64,000 nucleotides of DNA from Pleurodeles waltl. Its lineage: Eukaryota; Chordata; Amphibia; Caudata; Salamandridae. The translations under genes were made by a program, and so were the position numbers. Location: positions 535,450,313-535,514,312 of the forward strand of contig NC_090448.1 of NCBI RefSeq assembly GCF_031143425.1, read 5' to 3'. The notes beneath the pieces are model-generated. The model was given only the letters and a program-made list of their open reading frames with translations, had not been told where the DNA came from and did not search any database. This document shows, in pieces, positions 9,430-20,510 of the stretch. The first letter of the stretch is position 1. Each line of letters starts with the position of its first letter.

Positions 9430-10594
9430 ATGAAACTTTTCAAGGTTTTAAAGAGTGTTCTAAGGGGAGATACATACATCACAATGGGTATAGGGGATAT
9501 TGCACCATCAGAAGGTACACCAGCTTACATAGTAATCAAAGAAAAGGGTGCTGCGCCATGTCTTTGGCTGAAACAATGGTGCATAGTGACAGAGAAAGAT
9601 GGGAGCTTAGCGTTTCCTGCCCATGGAACATTTAGGGGGTGATTCTGACCCCGGCGGTCAAGGACCGCCGGGGCCGGGGTCGGCGGGAGCACCGCCAACA
9701 GGCTGGCGGTGCTCCGCAGGGCATCCCGCCGGTTTTCCGCTGCCCTGAGGAATCCTCCATAGCGGCGCAGCTTGCTGCGCCGCCATGGGGATTCCGACCC
9801 CCTCACCGCCATCCTGTTCCTGGCGGTTTCGACCGCCAGGAACAGGATGGCGGTGAGGGGTGATGTGGGGCCCCTGGGGGCCCCTGCAGTGCCCATGCCA
9901 ATGGCATGGGCACTGCAGGGGCCCCCGTAAGAGGGCCCCACTTTGAATTTCAGTGTCTGCTTAGCAGGCACTGAAATTCGCGACGGGTGCTACTGCACCC
10001 GTCGCACCCTTCCCACTCCGCCGGCTCCATTCGGAGCCGGCTTCCTCGTGGGAAGGGGTTTCCCGCTGGGCTGGCGGGCGGCCTTCTGGCGGTCGCCCGC
10101 CAGCCCAGCGGGAAACAGAATAACCGCAGCGGTCTTCTGACCGCGTAGCGGTATTCTGTTGGGGGAACTTTGGCGGGCGGCCTCCGCCGCCCTCAAAGTT
10201 GGAATGACCCCCTTAATCTGAGGAGCTTAGAGAATTTGAAGAAGGTGCTGTATGACTTGAAACCCCCTCCGAGACCAGCACAGTTCGAGGCGTTAGCAAT
10301 CTGGGAATTAGTAGCTAGACAGCAACAGCAACAGAAGTTGAGAGGAGGATGAAGAAGGCAGAAAAGACACTAGCGGAGGCTAGAATGGATAGCGATCAGA
10401 ACTTTTGCAGAAATGAAACTTTGCAGGGGATTAAATTGTTTCCTGCAGTTACTCAGGATAACAAAAGAGAAGGAAGGAAGGCTACCATAAAGACAAACAG
10501 AAGCCCATCTGATAGCAGGGAGTGGAGATCAAAGGAGTCTAGGAGATCTTTTACACTTGAGGAAGAGTCAGATGATGATGAGTTTATTTTATAA
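9430..10594 (+). pseudogene. Retroviral gag, N-terminal part, split by a MITE
   Basis: The frame opens with MKLFKVLKSVL at 9430, stays open to the MITE at 9635, and resumes after the MITE and one TTA copy in the same phase to a TGA at about 10350. A charged Lys/Glu-rich stretch follows in another phase to about 10594. The N-terminus resembles gammaretrovirus-type Gag in general layout, but I identify it mainly from its position upstream of pol and env. The MITE is a clean insertion with a 3-base target duplication. The later phase change is an independent break. Confidence 0.6.
9635..10212. repeat. Hairpin-chain MITE (Harbinger-type, TTA duplication)
   Basis: A 578-base GC-rich non-coding element flanked by TTA at 9632-9634 and 10213-10215. 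The ends are imperfect inverted repeats (GGGGGTGATTC and the complement of GAATGACCCCC). Inside is a series of adjacent long hairpins, for example a 29-bp perfect stem at 9799-9827/9832-9860 with a TTCG loop, a 24-bp stem at 9876-9899/9903-9926, and a 23-bp stem at 10058-10080/10094-10116. Frames in this stretch are by-products of the palindromes. Confidence 0.88.
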
Positions 10595-10599
10595 TTATT

Positions 10600-11046
10600 G
10601 ATAAATCGTCCCCCACCATATGTAGCACAAGAGAGCGTCCGAACACTAGTGTAAACCCTTCAGCGCCGACACGGGTTAACATGACGACTAGTCCAGTGCA
10701 GATTAATCCAAGCATGACACAGAGCCCAATGCAGAGCAGTCTTAATCTGCCTGCTACACCGGTAGCACAAAATCAGATGCCACAGCCAAATGTCCTGAGA
10801 ATTTACCCTGATGTACCCATTGTGGAAACTGCCACAAACCTAATAGTGCCAACAGGATAGGTTTTCCCGAAACCGACATTGGTTCAGACAGAGCCGACTC
10901 CACTCTTACTGCCTCAAGTACAGTCACAAGCAATGCCAAAGTACACCCCTATAACAGGGACACAGACAGATATGTCTGCACTGATGAGCCAGAATACGGG
11001 AATTATGCACCCACAGAACAAGAATGTTAGACCAAGCCCAGAATCT
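10600..11046 (+). pseudogene. Retroviral gag, proline-rich middle region
   Basis: A PPPY motif near 10609 matches a retroviral late domain, which recruits budding machinery. Pro/Gln/Thr/Ser-rich coding follows in a shifted frame with several stops. Similar composition resumes at 11985-12170 after the MITE, so this is one decayed gag segment. No capsid major homology region or zinc knuckle is visible. Confidence 0.5.
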
Positions 11047-11981
11047 GGGCCATATTTATACTCCGTTTGCGCCGAAATTGCGTCGTTTTTTTTGACGCAA
11101 TTTCGACGCAAAACTAACGCCAACTAACGCCATATTTATACTATGGCGTTAGAGGCGAATAGCGCCAAAGTTCCCGGAATGTGCGTCATTTTTTAGCGTG
11201 AACCCCTTCCTTGCGTTAATGATATGCAAGGGAGGCGTTCCCGTCTAAAAAATGACTCCCAGGCCTTTACGTGGTATTTATACTCCCGGGCAAAAGAGAC
11301 GCCCGGGAGTTGGCGTGGCTAAAAACGGCGCATTTGCGCCACTTTTTAACGCCTGCTCAGGGCAGGCGTTAAGGGGCCTGTGGGCTCAAAATGAGCCCAC
11401 AGGTGCCCTCCCATGCCCCCAGGGACCCCCCCTGCCACCCTTGCCCACCCCAGGAGGACCCCCAAGGATGGAGGGACCCACCCCAGGGACATTCAGGTAA
11501 GTTCAGGTAAGTATAATTTTTTATTTTTTATATTTTTTTTTGGTGGCATAGGGGGGCCTTATTTGTGCCCCCCTACATGCCACTATGCCCAATGACCATG
11601 CCCAGGGGACAGAAGTCCCCTGGGCATGGCCATTGGGCAAGGGGGCATGACTCCTATCTTTACAATGATAGGAGTCATGTTGATGGGGGATGGGCGTCGT
11701 TAAAAAATGGCGCAAGTCGGGTTAAGACGATTTTTTCGACGTAACCTGACTTGCCCCATTTTAAGACGCCCATGCGCCATTTTCCCCCTACGCCGGCGCT
11801 GTCTGGTCTACGTGGTTTTTTCCCACGCAAACCAGGCAGCGCCGGTCTGATTGCGCCGTCTAACGCCATTCCATAAATACGGCGCCCGCTTGGCGCTTCA
11901 GAATGGCGTTAGACGGCGCAAAACTTTTTGACGCTAAACTGCGTTAGCGCAGTTTAGCGTCAAAAAGTATAAATATGGGCC
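11047..11981. repeat. Hairpin-chain MITE related to Harbinger 2 (TCT duplication)
   Basis: A 935-base element with perfect 16-base terminal inverted repeats (GGGCCATATTTATACT and its complement) and TCT on each side (11044-11046, 11982-11984). It contains many adjacent hairpins, including a 21-bp perfect stem at 11923-11943/11948-11968 and a 15-bp stem at 11596-11610/11615-11629. Its left subterminal sequence (GTGCGTCATTTTTT, then ATGCAAGG, then CGTTCCCGTC) is shared with the left part of the Harbinger at 12171, and its right end matches that element's right end. It is therefore probably a non-autonomous derivative of that family. Confidence 0.88.
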
Positions 11982-11984
11982 TCT

Positions 11985-12170
11985 GTATCTGTACCTGTCA
12001 CCACTGGCCCACTTGTACCTTTGTTTGCACATGAAAATAACAGTGCAAGTGGACAGGGAGTCCTGAGTCAGAATTCAATGAAGAGAGGACTCGGTGAGAA
12101 TACTCAATTAATCTCTCCTGTGGGACAGACCTTTGACAGAACCAGATCATTGCTAGACCTTGGACGTGGA
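11985..12170 (+). pseudogene. Retroviral gag remnant between two transposons
   Basis: Short Pro/Ser/Gln-rich coding-like stretch continuing the gag region after the MITE. It ends abruptly at the left edge of Harbinger 2. No domain is recognised. Confidence 0.4.
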
Positions 12171-12459
12171 CGACAAATTTCCGCCGTGTGCATCATTTTT
12201 TGGATGCGGCAACCCGCCGTGCGTTAATTATATGCAAGGTAGCCGTTCCCGTCCAAAAAATGGCTTAAAGGGCCGTGCGTCGTATTTATGCTTTCGGGCA
12301 AAAATGAAGCACGGCCGGGAGGCGGAGCCAGAAAATGACGCACAGCCCGATTTGCGTAAAAAATTAACGTCTGAGTCAGGGCAGGCGTTAAAATGGGGCA
12401 AACACACCTGTTTTTAATCAGAACACAAAGAACAAACAGCAGAGCAGCAACAGGGAGCC

Positions 12460-14026
12460 ATGGAGGTCATTCTAATCCAGCATGCACGCAGACGCAGAGC
12501 CCAGCAACAACAACAGCAGCTACAACAACACCAGCAGGGACCCCAAAGGCAGCGCAGAAGGCAGGAGAGGATATTCCGCCCAAGAACAACCCTTCAGGGC
12601 CTCAGGGAACACGACATCATACAGAGGTACCGGTTGAACTGGCAGGCCATTCAGCAGCTGCTGCGAAACATTGAACTGCAGTGGGCCCCCACTTTGGTGA
12701 CACCCCACACCATCCCAACAGAAACAAAGCTGCTTGCCGTACTTCATATGCTGGCAAGTGGCTCTTTTCAAACAACTGGTGCCCTGGTAGGCGGAATATC
12801 ACAACCATCATTCTCTGCTTTTTTGCTCAAAGTACTGGATGCCATCATTCGACTGACACCCCGCCACATCTGCTTCCCTAACACACTGCAGAAGCAGCAG
12901 GAAACTAAACAGGGGTTCTACGCAATCAGTGGCTTCCCACACGTCCTTGGTGCAATCGACTGCACACATGTACGCCTTGTGCCACCTGCTGCAACTGAAC
13001 ACCTCTACCGCAACAGGAAGCACACACATTCCATCAACGTGCAGGCCATTGTCGATCACCAGGGATTGATCACCAACATCGTGGCTAAATATCCTGGGAG
13101 TGTCCATGACTCATTCATCTTCCGTCAGTGCACCATCAATCAACACTTCCAGGATGGACGGTATGGCAATGGACTACTTGTTGGTAAGTAGAAAAACCTA
13201 CTTATATATACACTGCACAGCAACCCACTAGGACACACAAAACATACACCACAACAGCAACATGTCAACAGGAACACACTGAGGTTGTGACATCACTAGC
13301 CATGTTTCTTAAGTCACCATTGAACCTGTCACACATCGGAAATTACTGTACAGCCTAATGTGAAGAAGTCAATGAGTGTGGTTGCCTAAATGTCACCTTG
13401 CAAATTGTAAGTGTCCCAATGACCTTTACATTAATACATTGCCTAAGTCTAAAGGTATGGGATGTCCAGGGTACTTTCATATGAACGTGCTAACAACACT
13501 TTCAATTTTAACTCTGCATGGAACTATCATCTCACCCCCAGTGAAGGCAAACGGACACCTGTATCACAAGTCACAATGCTAGGGAGGGCACACTGTACTG
13601 AAAATCCCCAAACATATTGCTGACAAACGGTTAGCAGACAAACACTTGTTCAGCCAAGGAAACAGCACAATGCAGATGATATAGCCTACAAGCATAGGAT
13701 GTCACATTAGTACACAAAAGAGACACAGACAACACAAGACAACTACTGCCATTAAAGGTCTTTTCATTAGTGCCAGCTACATCAACATGATCCCATTCAT
13801 TTTCTTTTGCAGCTGATCAGGGGTATGGCATCCAGCCATGGATTATGACACCATTTGGCAACCGCGAAACATTTGTGTCAGAAGAAACATTCTCCTCCTG
13901 GAACCAGAGCCACACATGCCTGAAGAGGAGGAAGAGGAGGATGATGGCCTGCAACAGGAGGGGGAACTACAGAACACAGCTGCTGGTATACGCAGGAAGC
14001 AACAGATTGTAAATAATTTCTTCTGA
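12460..14026 (+). pseudogene. HARBI1-type DDE transposase of Harbinger 2 (internal deletion)
   Basis: Exon 1 (12460-13183) starts MEVILIQHARRRR, followed by a Gln/Arg-rich segment, then a helical region and the DDE fold. The first catalytic Asp lies in GAIDCTHV and the second in GSVHDSFIF. The intron 13184-13812 has a GTAAGT donor and TTTTGCAG acceptor. Exon 2 continues in phase as DQGYGIQPWIMTPF, a family hallmark. The C-terminal NICVRRN motif then appears almost at once in another phase, followed by an acidic tail ending NNFF and a stop at 14024-14026. The stretch that should hold the third catalytic acidic residue is therefore deleted with a frame change. The enzyme should be inactive. Confidence 0.88.
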
Positions 14027-15024
14027 ATATGATCACTTTCACCACTTTAGTTAACTATTTTAAATAAACATCTATTATAATCACCATATCATGGTCTGGC
14101 TATTCCCTTTTTACACAGCTTCATCTCTACTTATCAGAATAAGAGTGTTGCCTCATGGAGCATTGCTGAGATACTGAGTAGGACACGGAACATCCCAGAG
14201 CTTATGTGATGGCTAACATACAATGGTCACATACACACACACTCTTAATGACATATATCATGTACATATCTCCTTCGAAGGCCTATAGCAGAGGACCACA
14301 ACTATTTCACACATACATGTTGAAAGCAAGGTCCAACGCAGCATGGTGGTCTATGGTTTCTCACTTCATCAGATTATTTCCTCAGGATGGGCAGAGTATG
14401 ATGCAAGCATGGTCACTGTGCAGATTCTCTAACTACATAACATCTGGACAGTTGTATTGAGAAGCTACGTTATTTGACAGTAGGGACATTCCAATTATCT
14501 ACTGCACAGTTGATATGTCACATTACCCAGAGACAGATTTGTGGTGTAAGTGCTATTTATTGAAAAGTGCTGCAGTGCTATATGTACATTGTCCATGACT
14601 GTGAGTCCATTATAGTGACATTTTAAATTGGGATCCAACACAAGGGTTTACAAAAATGCTTTTGTGATGCTGGGGTTGCTGTTTCAGACAGTGCAGAGGG
14701 ACAGGATTTGGCAATGAGTAGGAGAGAGACAATCACTGGGCTGGGTGACAAGATATACAGTGGTTTGCAGAACAGTGCTTGAGTACAGTTGTTGCAAGAC
14801 TGGCAAGTTACAAAGCGCAGGACCTTGGTAAATGTCGGCCATGTGGCAGGGACTAGTGCTTCCGGGTACTTTTCCTTGTGAATGTGATCTGTTCCATGTC
14901 TTCTTCTTCTGATGTGTGTGTTACCTGCTTTGTCCTTGTTGTTGTTGGTTGTGAAGGGGCAACACACACCTCAGTGTTAGAAGACGGAGTCAGACATCCC
15001 GGTCGCTGCTCCCTGTGAAGGTCT

Positions 15025-17301
15025 TCAGGGCAGTACTGCAGCAAGGAGGATCTGCTGGTTCTTGAGAATAGCAGCCACATCACGATGGTAGGCAGCCAGG
15101 TCGGCCCTGAGGGAGTCATGATTGCATTCGTGCATGCAGTGGAAGGTTTGGGGTGCGAGGTGTTGTGGCAACTCCCTTACTGCAGTGGTGAATTCCTTGA
15201 CAGTTTCTTGTAGTCCTTGCAGTATGGATGTTAGGGCTTGCATAGCTGCTGCCTGATCTGCAGATGACATCATGCACAAACGCACCCCCTCAAGGCTGGA
15301 TGCCATATTTTGCATCCCCACCCTCACCTCCTTGGCCAGCTCCCGCTGTACTCCAACTACAGTTCTCTCAAAGCTGGTGCCAGTGTCGTCTGAGTCCTCA
15401 GCTGCATTGGAGCTGGCAGGTCTTACAATTGGGGTGGTGGGTGGATCCTCTGCGATGGCTGCTTGTTCTGTGCTCCTCCTTGTGACTGAAGGTGGGGTCT
15501 GGAGGGTTTCAAGGACCTTTGGGATGGTCTCCTGGGGAATGTTTATCGGCTCGTCATCCATGTCATCAGGGAAATCTGGGACAGGCATATCAGCAGGAGA
15601 TCCATCTTCCTCTGCAATGAAACAGGGTACAATTAGTGTGTCTGTGTTGTGACAATTTTGACGTGACATGCCTGCCTTTTGATGAATTCACTTTGTGATC
15701 TTGTTTTGTATTAATATCTGCAGTCCTTCAGATGGGCATTGTTTCAGGCCTATGGCCCACCTGTGTGTTACATGTATGTTATTGAGTTATCAGACTTGTC
15801 AGCCTCATTGCCTCTAGGTGTTGCTTTATGCCAAATAGAGAATTGCCAGCTTTTTGTCCTACTCGACCCTCTGTGTCTATCCATTCTCATGGTGAGACCT
15901 TTCACTGGCTGTGGGTGTTCTGATGGCCCTGGTAGCACACTTAACTATCAGGACCTGCCCCAATCCCTGATCTTTCACATCGACTTCATTGTAATTGACA
16001 TGTTGCATATCCTATGCATGGCAATGTTATGATGTGATATGGATGTTGACATTGTTAATGTGTCCTGCTGATGTTGGGTAATGTGTGGTACAATGGATTG
16101 CCCTGATAATCATATCAGTGTCCTATTTCCCCCTCTGACTGTGCAGGTGTATTTCAGTGACCAGTTACATGTGTCCCCTCCTCAATGCTGTTGTCTGAGC
16201 AGTATGACATTTGTGATGTTGCCTTGTTACCCAGGCACAGGATGGACCCTGACATATGCAGCATGGGGGTGTCCTCAGTGCTGTGTCGCTCCTATTGTTG
16301 TTTACATTGGCTGATGTTTGCGGCAACTATGGGCATTGACATTTGAGTGTACTGGGGCCTTTGTCTTGTTTCTGGAGATTGCTGCAGATGTCATCCTCAT
16401 CCCCTAATTTAGGTATGTATGTTCCATGGGGAGGTTCCTGCCATTGGCTACTTGAGCTGCACACAGATCAGAGGTGGTAGTGGCAACTGTTCTTGCAGTT
16501 ACATTGCAGTTGTCGGTTTGGCTAGAGGATTGCTAATAGGGCCCTAGTTAATGTAGGAGGTATGTTGGCTGATGAGTGCCAGGATGTCAGTTTGACGTAG
16601 TGGCCTTCCCTCCTTTCGTGGCTTTCCCTTTGCTCCATCGTTGGCATGACAGCATGCCCCCATGGGACTGTTGTTGGTGTAGTGTAATGGTGTGCCCCAG
16701 CTTATGTTTGTGCAGGCCATGCCCCCCTGCCGTGCCCCTTTACCCATGCCACTCCATGGATATGATGACTTACATGCAATGTGTAGTAGGTATTTCCCCC
16801 CCCGGTTGCAGTTGACATTTTTGCATTATAATTCCCCATGCGACTTACCCTGCTTGTGCGTTGTCTCGTGGTAGTCTGTGCTGTCCTGTCCTTGAATCCC
16901 TGTGACGATCTCCTCAGGGATGACGGCTGCAACCATCTCCTCCATGTGGTCCAGGGCCTCCTGGTGTGCTGGACTCCCCCCTCCAGTCTGCAGTGCTGCC
17001 TTCCTGTTCCTGGACATCTTTTCCTTGGTCCTGCGCTTGCAGTCATGCCAACGTTTCTTGCACTTGATGACTGTTCTGCGTACTTCTGCCACACTGTTAA
17101 TCTTGTCAACAATTTGTTGCCATATAGCCTCTCTCCTACTGATTGGCAATTTTGATGTGACAAACAGTTGGTGCTGGTGTTCCGTCACCTCTTTAACCAG
17201 GATTTCCTGCTCCTCTGCACTGAAGCAACACTTTCTTTTCTTCTTAAAAGTGTCCTGGTTCTTGTGTGGATCCTCCTGGCTGGTTCCTGGTCTGCTGTCA
17301 T
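15025..17301 (-). pseudogene. Myb/SANT-like Harbinger accessory protein 2 (two exons)
   Basis: Exon 1 spans 17301-16849 and exon 2 spans 15611-15025. The intron of 1237 bases has a GTAAGT donor and a TTGCAG acceptor, and the splice is in phase 1, the same phase as the homologue at 6650-8289. The DNA-binding domain reads CCFSAEEQEILVKEV, HQHQLF, then IKCKKRWHDCKRR. Exon 2 is acidic then helical. The best ATG (17299-17301) is out of phase with the Myb region, implying a one-base shift near 17235. An in-frame methionine at 17188 would lose part of the domain. Function as in Harbinger pairs: DNA binding and transposase recruitment. Confidence 0.82.
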
Positions 17302-17653
17302 CTTCCTGGGGTCTGTAGTGGCATCAGGGATCCATTTTGGCTCTCCTCTGGTGAACTGGCAGTGTTCATGTTTTTTTTTTACGCTATTGTGTCAAAAAAC
17401 GGCGCATATCCGGTTTGCGGTGTCGTAAATCGACCCACAGTCATTTCCGCCGCGCTAACGTCGTTTTCCTTTACGACTTGACGCCGAGGTGTGCGTCAAA
17501 AATAATGACTCCCACCTGTTGTTTGCGCCGACGTGCATCAAAGTATAAATATGACGCCCGCATGGCGCACCAAAATGGCGTTAGCCGGCGGTAATTTTTT
17601 TGACACAAAACTGCGCCGGCACAGTTTTGCGTCAAAAAGTATAAATATGGGCC

Positions 17654-18483
17654 CAAGACACAATACTTGACAGGTGCCAGATTGACTTTTTATGAAACGA
17701 GCATCTTAGGGTCACCTAATGTATCATTGAAAAGCTGCACAGTGCTTAACCCGGCAACCTTACTGTCAAATGAAAATGTTGAAATGTAAAAATTAGAAGA
17801 TATTGAGCATGATTGTCTTGAAGAAACTTATCTGTGCACCAAACCTAGACCTGATATCAGAGACACCCGACTTGAATAAAATGTCCAAATTATTTTTGTT
17901 GATGGTCCTGTCTAAGGGACAATATGGGAATACTGACAGCTGGATATGCTGTGTGCACAATTTCTAGTATACTTGAAGATTCCTGGCTTTGAGGAGTATA
18001 CTCAGCACAAGTAGTGGAACTGGTGACCCTTACTAGAGCATGCATGTTTCTGCTCAGCTTAAAGTTACCATCTATACGGATAGCCAGTATGTATTTGTAA
18101 TAGTGCATGATTTTGGCCAGTTATGGTCCCAAAGAGGTTTCCTGACCTCTTCTGGTTCACCAGTAAGAAATGGTGAAATAATTCAACAGTTGTTGCAAGC
18201 TATTCAAATGCCTGAAAAGATCGCCGTGGTGAAATGCAGTACACATCTGAAGCCACAAGATTTTGTGTCAATGGGAAATCGATATGTGGATCAAGTTGTA
18301 AGGTTTTGCGCACTGAACTGTATATCGTTCAAGGATCAGTGGGAATTGTTACCTGAAGAAGATGAGACATGTCCATGTTATGCATTACATGTAATAGATA
18401 CTTTGGAAGAACTGAGAAGACTGCAGAATAATGTTGACAGGGAGGAAAAACGGTCATGGGTCAAAATGAAGTGTGTACAGTAA
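17654..18483 (+). pseudogene. Retroviral RT connection region and RNase H
   Basis: Directly after the Harbinger end, residues typical of the gammaretrovirus RT-RNase H connection are visible in a broken frame (VLNPATLL at about 17746). RNase H blocks follow: IYTDSQY with the catalytic Asp, and GNRYVDQ with the last Asp. The frame at 18040-18483 is open for 147 codons and ends at a stop 12 bases before integrase coding resumes. Protease and the RT fingers/palm, including the YxDD box, are missing from the whole window. Confidence 0.8.
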
Positions 18484-18492
18484 CAGGATGAT

Positions 18493-19500
18493 TTGTGGGT
18501 TTCAGAAGAGGGTCAATTGGTTTTGCTGAACAGTTTGTTGACTCAAATGGCTAGATATTATCATGGTCAAGTGCATGTTGGGAGGGATGCCATGGTTCGA
18601 CTGTTCAAACAGAATTTGTTCAATTCAAAGTTTAGGCAAGTTGCTGAAGCAGTTTGCCATTGTTGCGTCATTTGTCAACAAATGAACGCAGGAAAAGGGA
18701 CAGTGGTCAATTTGAGCCACATTGGAAGAGCAGGACGTCCATTCAGCAGAATGCAGATGGATTTTATTGAGATGCCTGAGTGTGTAGGATTGAGATATGT
18801 GTTGGTGATTGTCTGCATCTTTAGTCATTGGATTGAAGCTTACCCTACAAGAAGAAATGACAGCCTCACAGTAGCGAAACTACTGCTTATGGAACTGATA
18901 CCACGTTTTGCGTTTCTCATCTCTTTAGAATCAGATAGAGGAAGTCACTTCAACAATGAAGTAATTAAATTACTATGTGCAGCCTTAAACATTGAGCAGA
19001 AGTTGCATTGTAGTTACCGCTCTGAAGCATCAGGACTTGTGGAAGAGATGAATGGTACCCTGAAGTCAAGAACGGCGAAAATGTTTGTATCCACAAATCT
19101 GAAATGGCCCTACGCACTACTGTTAGTTCTGATAACAATGAGAAACACACCCAACAGAAAGACAGGATGTCACTGCATGAGATCCTCATGGGCAGAGCAA
19201 TGAGGTTGCCAGCAGTTCCTGCAAATGCTCTTGTGAACATAACAGATGATATTGTGTGGGACTATTGCAAAGGCCTCGCTGATGTGGTTCGCTCTTTCTC
19301 TCATCAGGTGGAAACCACCACACTGCAACCGTCTCAAGATCAAGTCACAACCTGAGAGCTGGTGACTGGGTTTTGACCCGAAAACACGTGAGGAAGACGT
19401 GTTTGGAGCCTCGGTGGAAAGGCCCTTTCTAGGTAGTTCTGATCACTACCACAGCTGTGGAGTGCACTGGAGTTCCAAACTGGACCCACACAAGCTATAC
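18493..19500 (+). pseudogene. Retroviral integrase
   Basis: The zinc-binding HHCC motif (HGQVH, then CCVIC) and the DDE triad (D in MQMDFIEMP, D in LESDRGSHF, E in SGLVEEMNG) are all visible in the 236-codon frame to 19203. The domain continues in the next phase (LHEILMGRAMRLPA). A gammaretrovirus-like C-terminal SH3 part follows in a third phase (GDWVLTRKHVRKTCLEPRW at about 19360), interrupted by a stop. The C-terminal block places it with class I (gamma/epsilon) retroviruses, not with gypsy elements. Confidence 0.87.
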
Positions 19501-19960
19501 GAGAAAAGTGGCATGTCCTCTGTACAATGAAGAGGAGTTGTTGAGAGTACCAACAACAACCAGACCCACCTCAGAACCGGAAAGAGAAGAAAGAGGAACT
19601 GAGACTGGATCTGAGCAAATTGAGAATGGTTCAGCCACTCTTGTGAGAGACAAAGGACAAGACCTTCAGGAGAGTGACTGTGAGCAACTCTCAATTGAGG
19701 CAGCAGGAGAGTCTAGTCAGAGGAGGGCTCTCTCAGAAGTAGATGATTTTGAGAGACAAACCGAGCAAATGCCAGACCCTGAGGGGGAAGGAGTTGAGGC
19801 AGATCAAAGCCAATGTGGTCTGACTCCTTCTGAACCAGTTGCAGGTCCATCAAGAGAAAATCCTGCAGAACAAGAAGTTGTTTCAGGTTCAACACTGAAA
19901 AGTGCATTAACTAAGGGTCCACTGAAAGGAGATAAGTGGCTGGAGTCACAATCAAAGTGA
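19457..19960 (+). pseudogene. Pol C-terminal tail / acidic linker before env
   Basis: A frame beginning with the last integrase residues (GVPNWTHTSYTRKV) and running into a Glu/Ser/Pro-rich tail of about 140 residues with no recognised domain. It may be the Pol C-terminus overlapping the env leader. The low-complexity acidic composition is unusual for the end of Pol. From 19960 to 20510 similar Lys/Arg/Glu-rich coding-like sequence continues with stops and probably belongs to the start of env. Confidence 0.5.
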
Positions 19961-20510
19961 AAGGAAGCAAGTGCTGTGACAACAATTGAGGAAGAAGTAG
20001 GTACGACGAGAAGAGAAGACCTGAGTGAAGGAGAATTAAATGGAAATCAAAAGTTGAAAATAAAGAGGATACCAAGTCGAAGGTACGCTGGTCCTGAATG
20101 GGCATATGCAACAACTATTGAATGGCAAAGAGAATTTTTGGATTTTTGTTTTGATTGAGGGATTCCAGGTCAAAATTTTGGCACTTGAAGGACATCAATG
20201 AATTGAACTGTTTAAACTACAAATTGAGAAAGGTACAAAGAAAAAGAGACTGTTGAAAGTAACCAGAAAATACCTTTTGAAAACCTGTATCTAACAAGCT
20301 GCTAAACAGATTTGACAACCTTACCAATTTTGACAAAAAGGTCCTGGAAATGAGACTGAAAGCTGTAAATAACTGCTGAAAGAAGATCGAAGATTTTGTG
20401 TTTGATTGTGCTGCATAGTATTGTTTTGACAATTCTATGCATGATATTGTGTTTGATATTGATTGTGGGAATACTTCAGCTTTAGAGATAACTACTGCAC
20501 TAACAGAAAT

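Larger units (their letters stand above)
12171..17653. mobile_element. PIF/Harbinger transposon 2 with both genes
   Basis: It contains a HARBI1-type transposase (+) and a two-exon Myb/SANT gene (-), tail to tail, as in Harbinger 1. The right end is AGTATAAATATGGGCC ending at 17653. The left end starts at about 12171-12178 inside subterminal sequence homologous to the MITE at 11047, so about 120 terminal bases including the left inverted repeat are missing. The spacer at 14030-15020 between the genes and the intron at 15612-16848 show no further gene. Confidence 0.85.

Noticed and set aside
9639..10196. Several open frames on both strands near 10 kb
   Set aside because: Palindromic GC-rich MITE sequence gives mirrored frames without domains.
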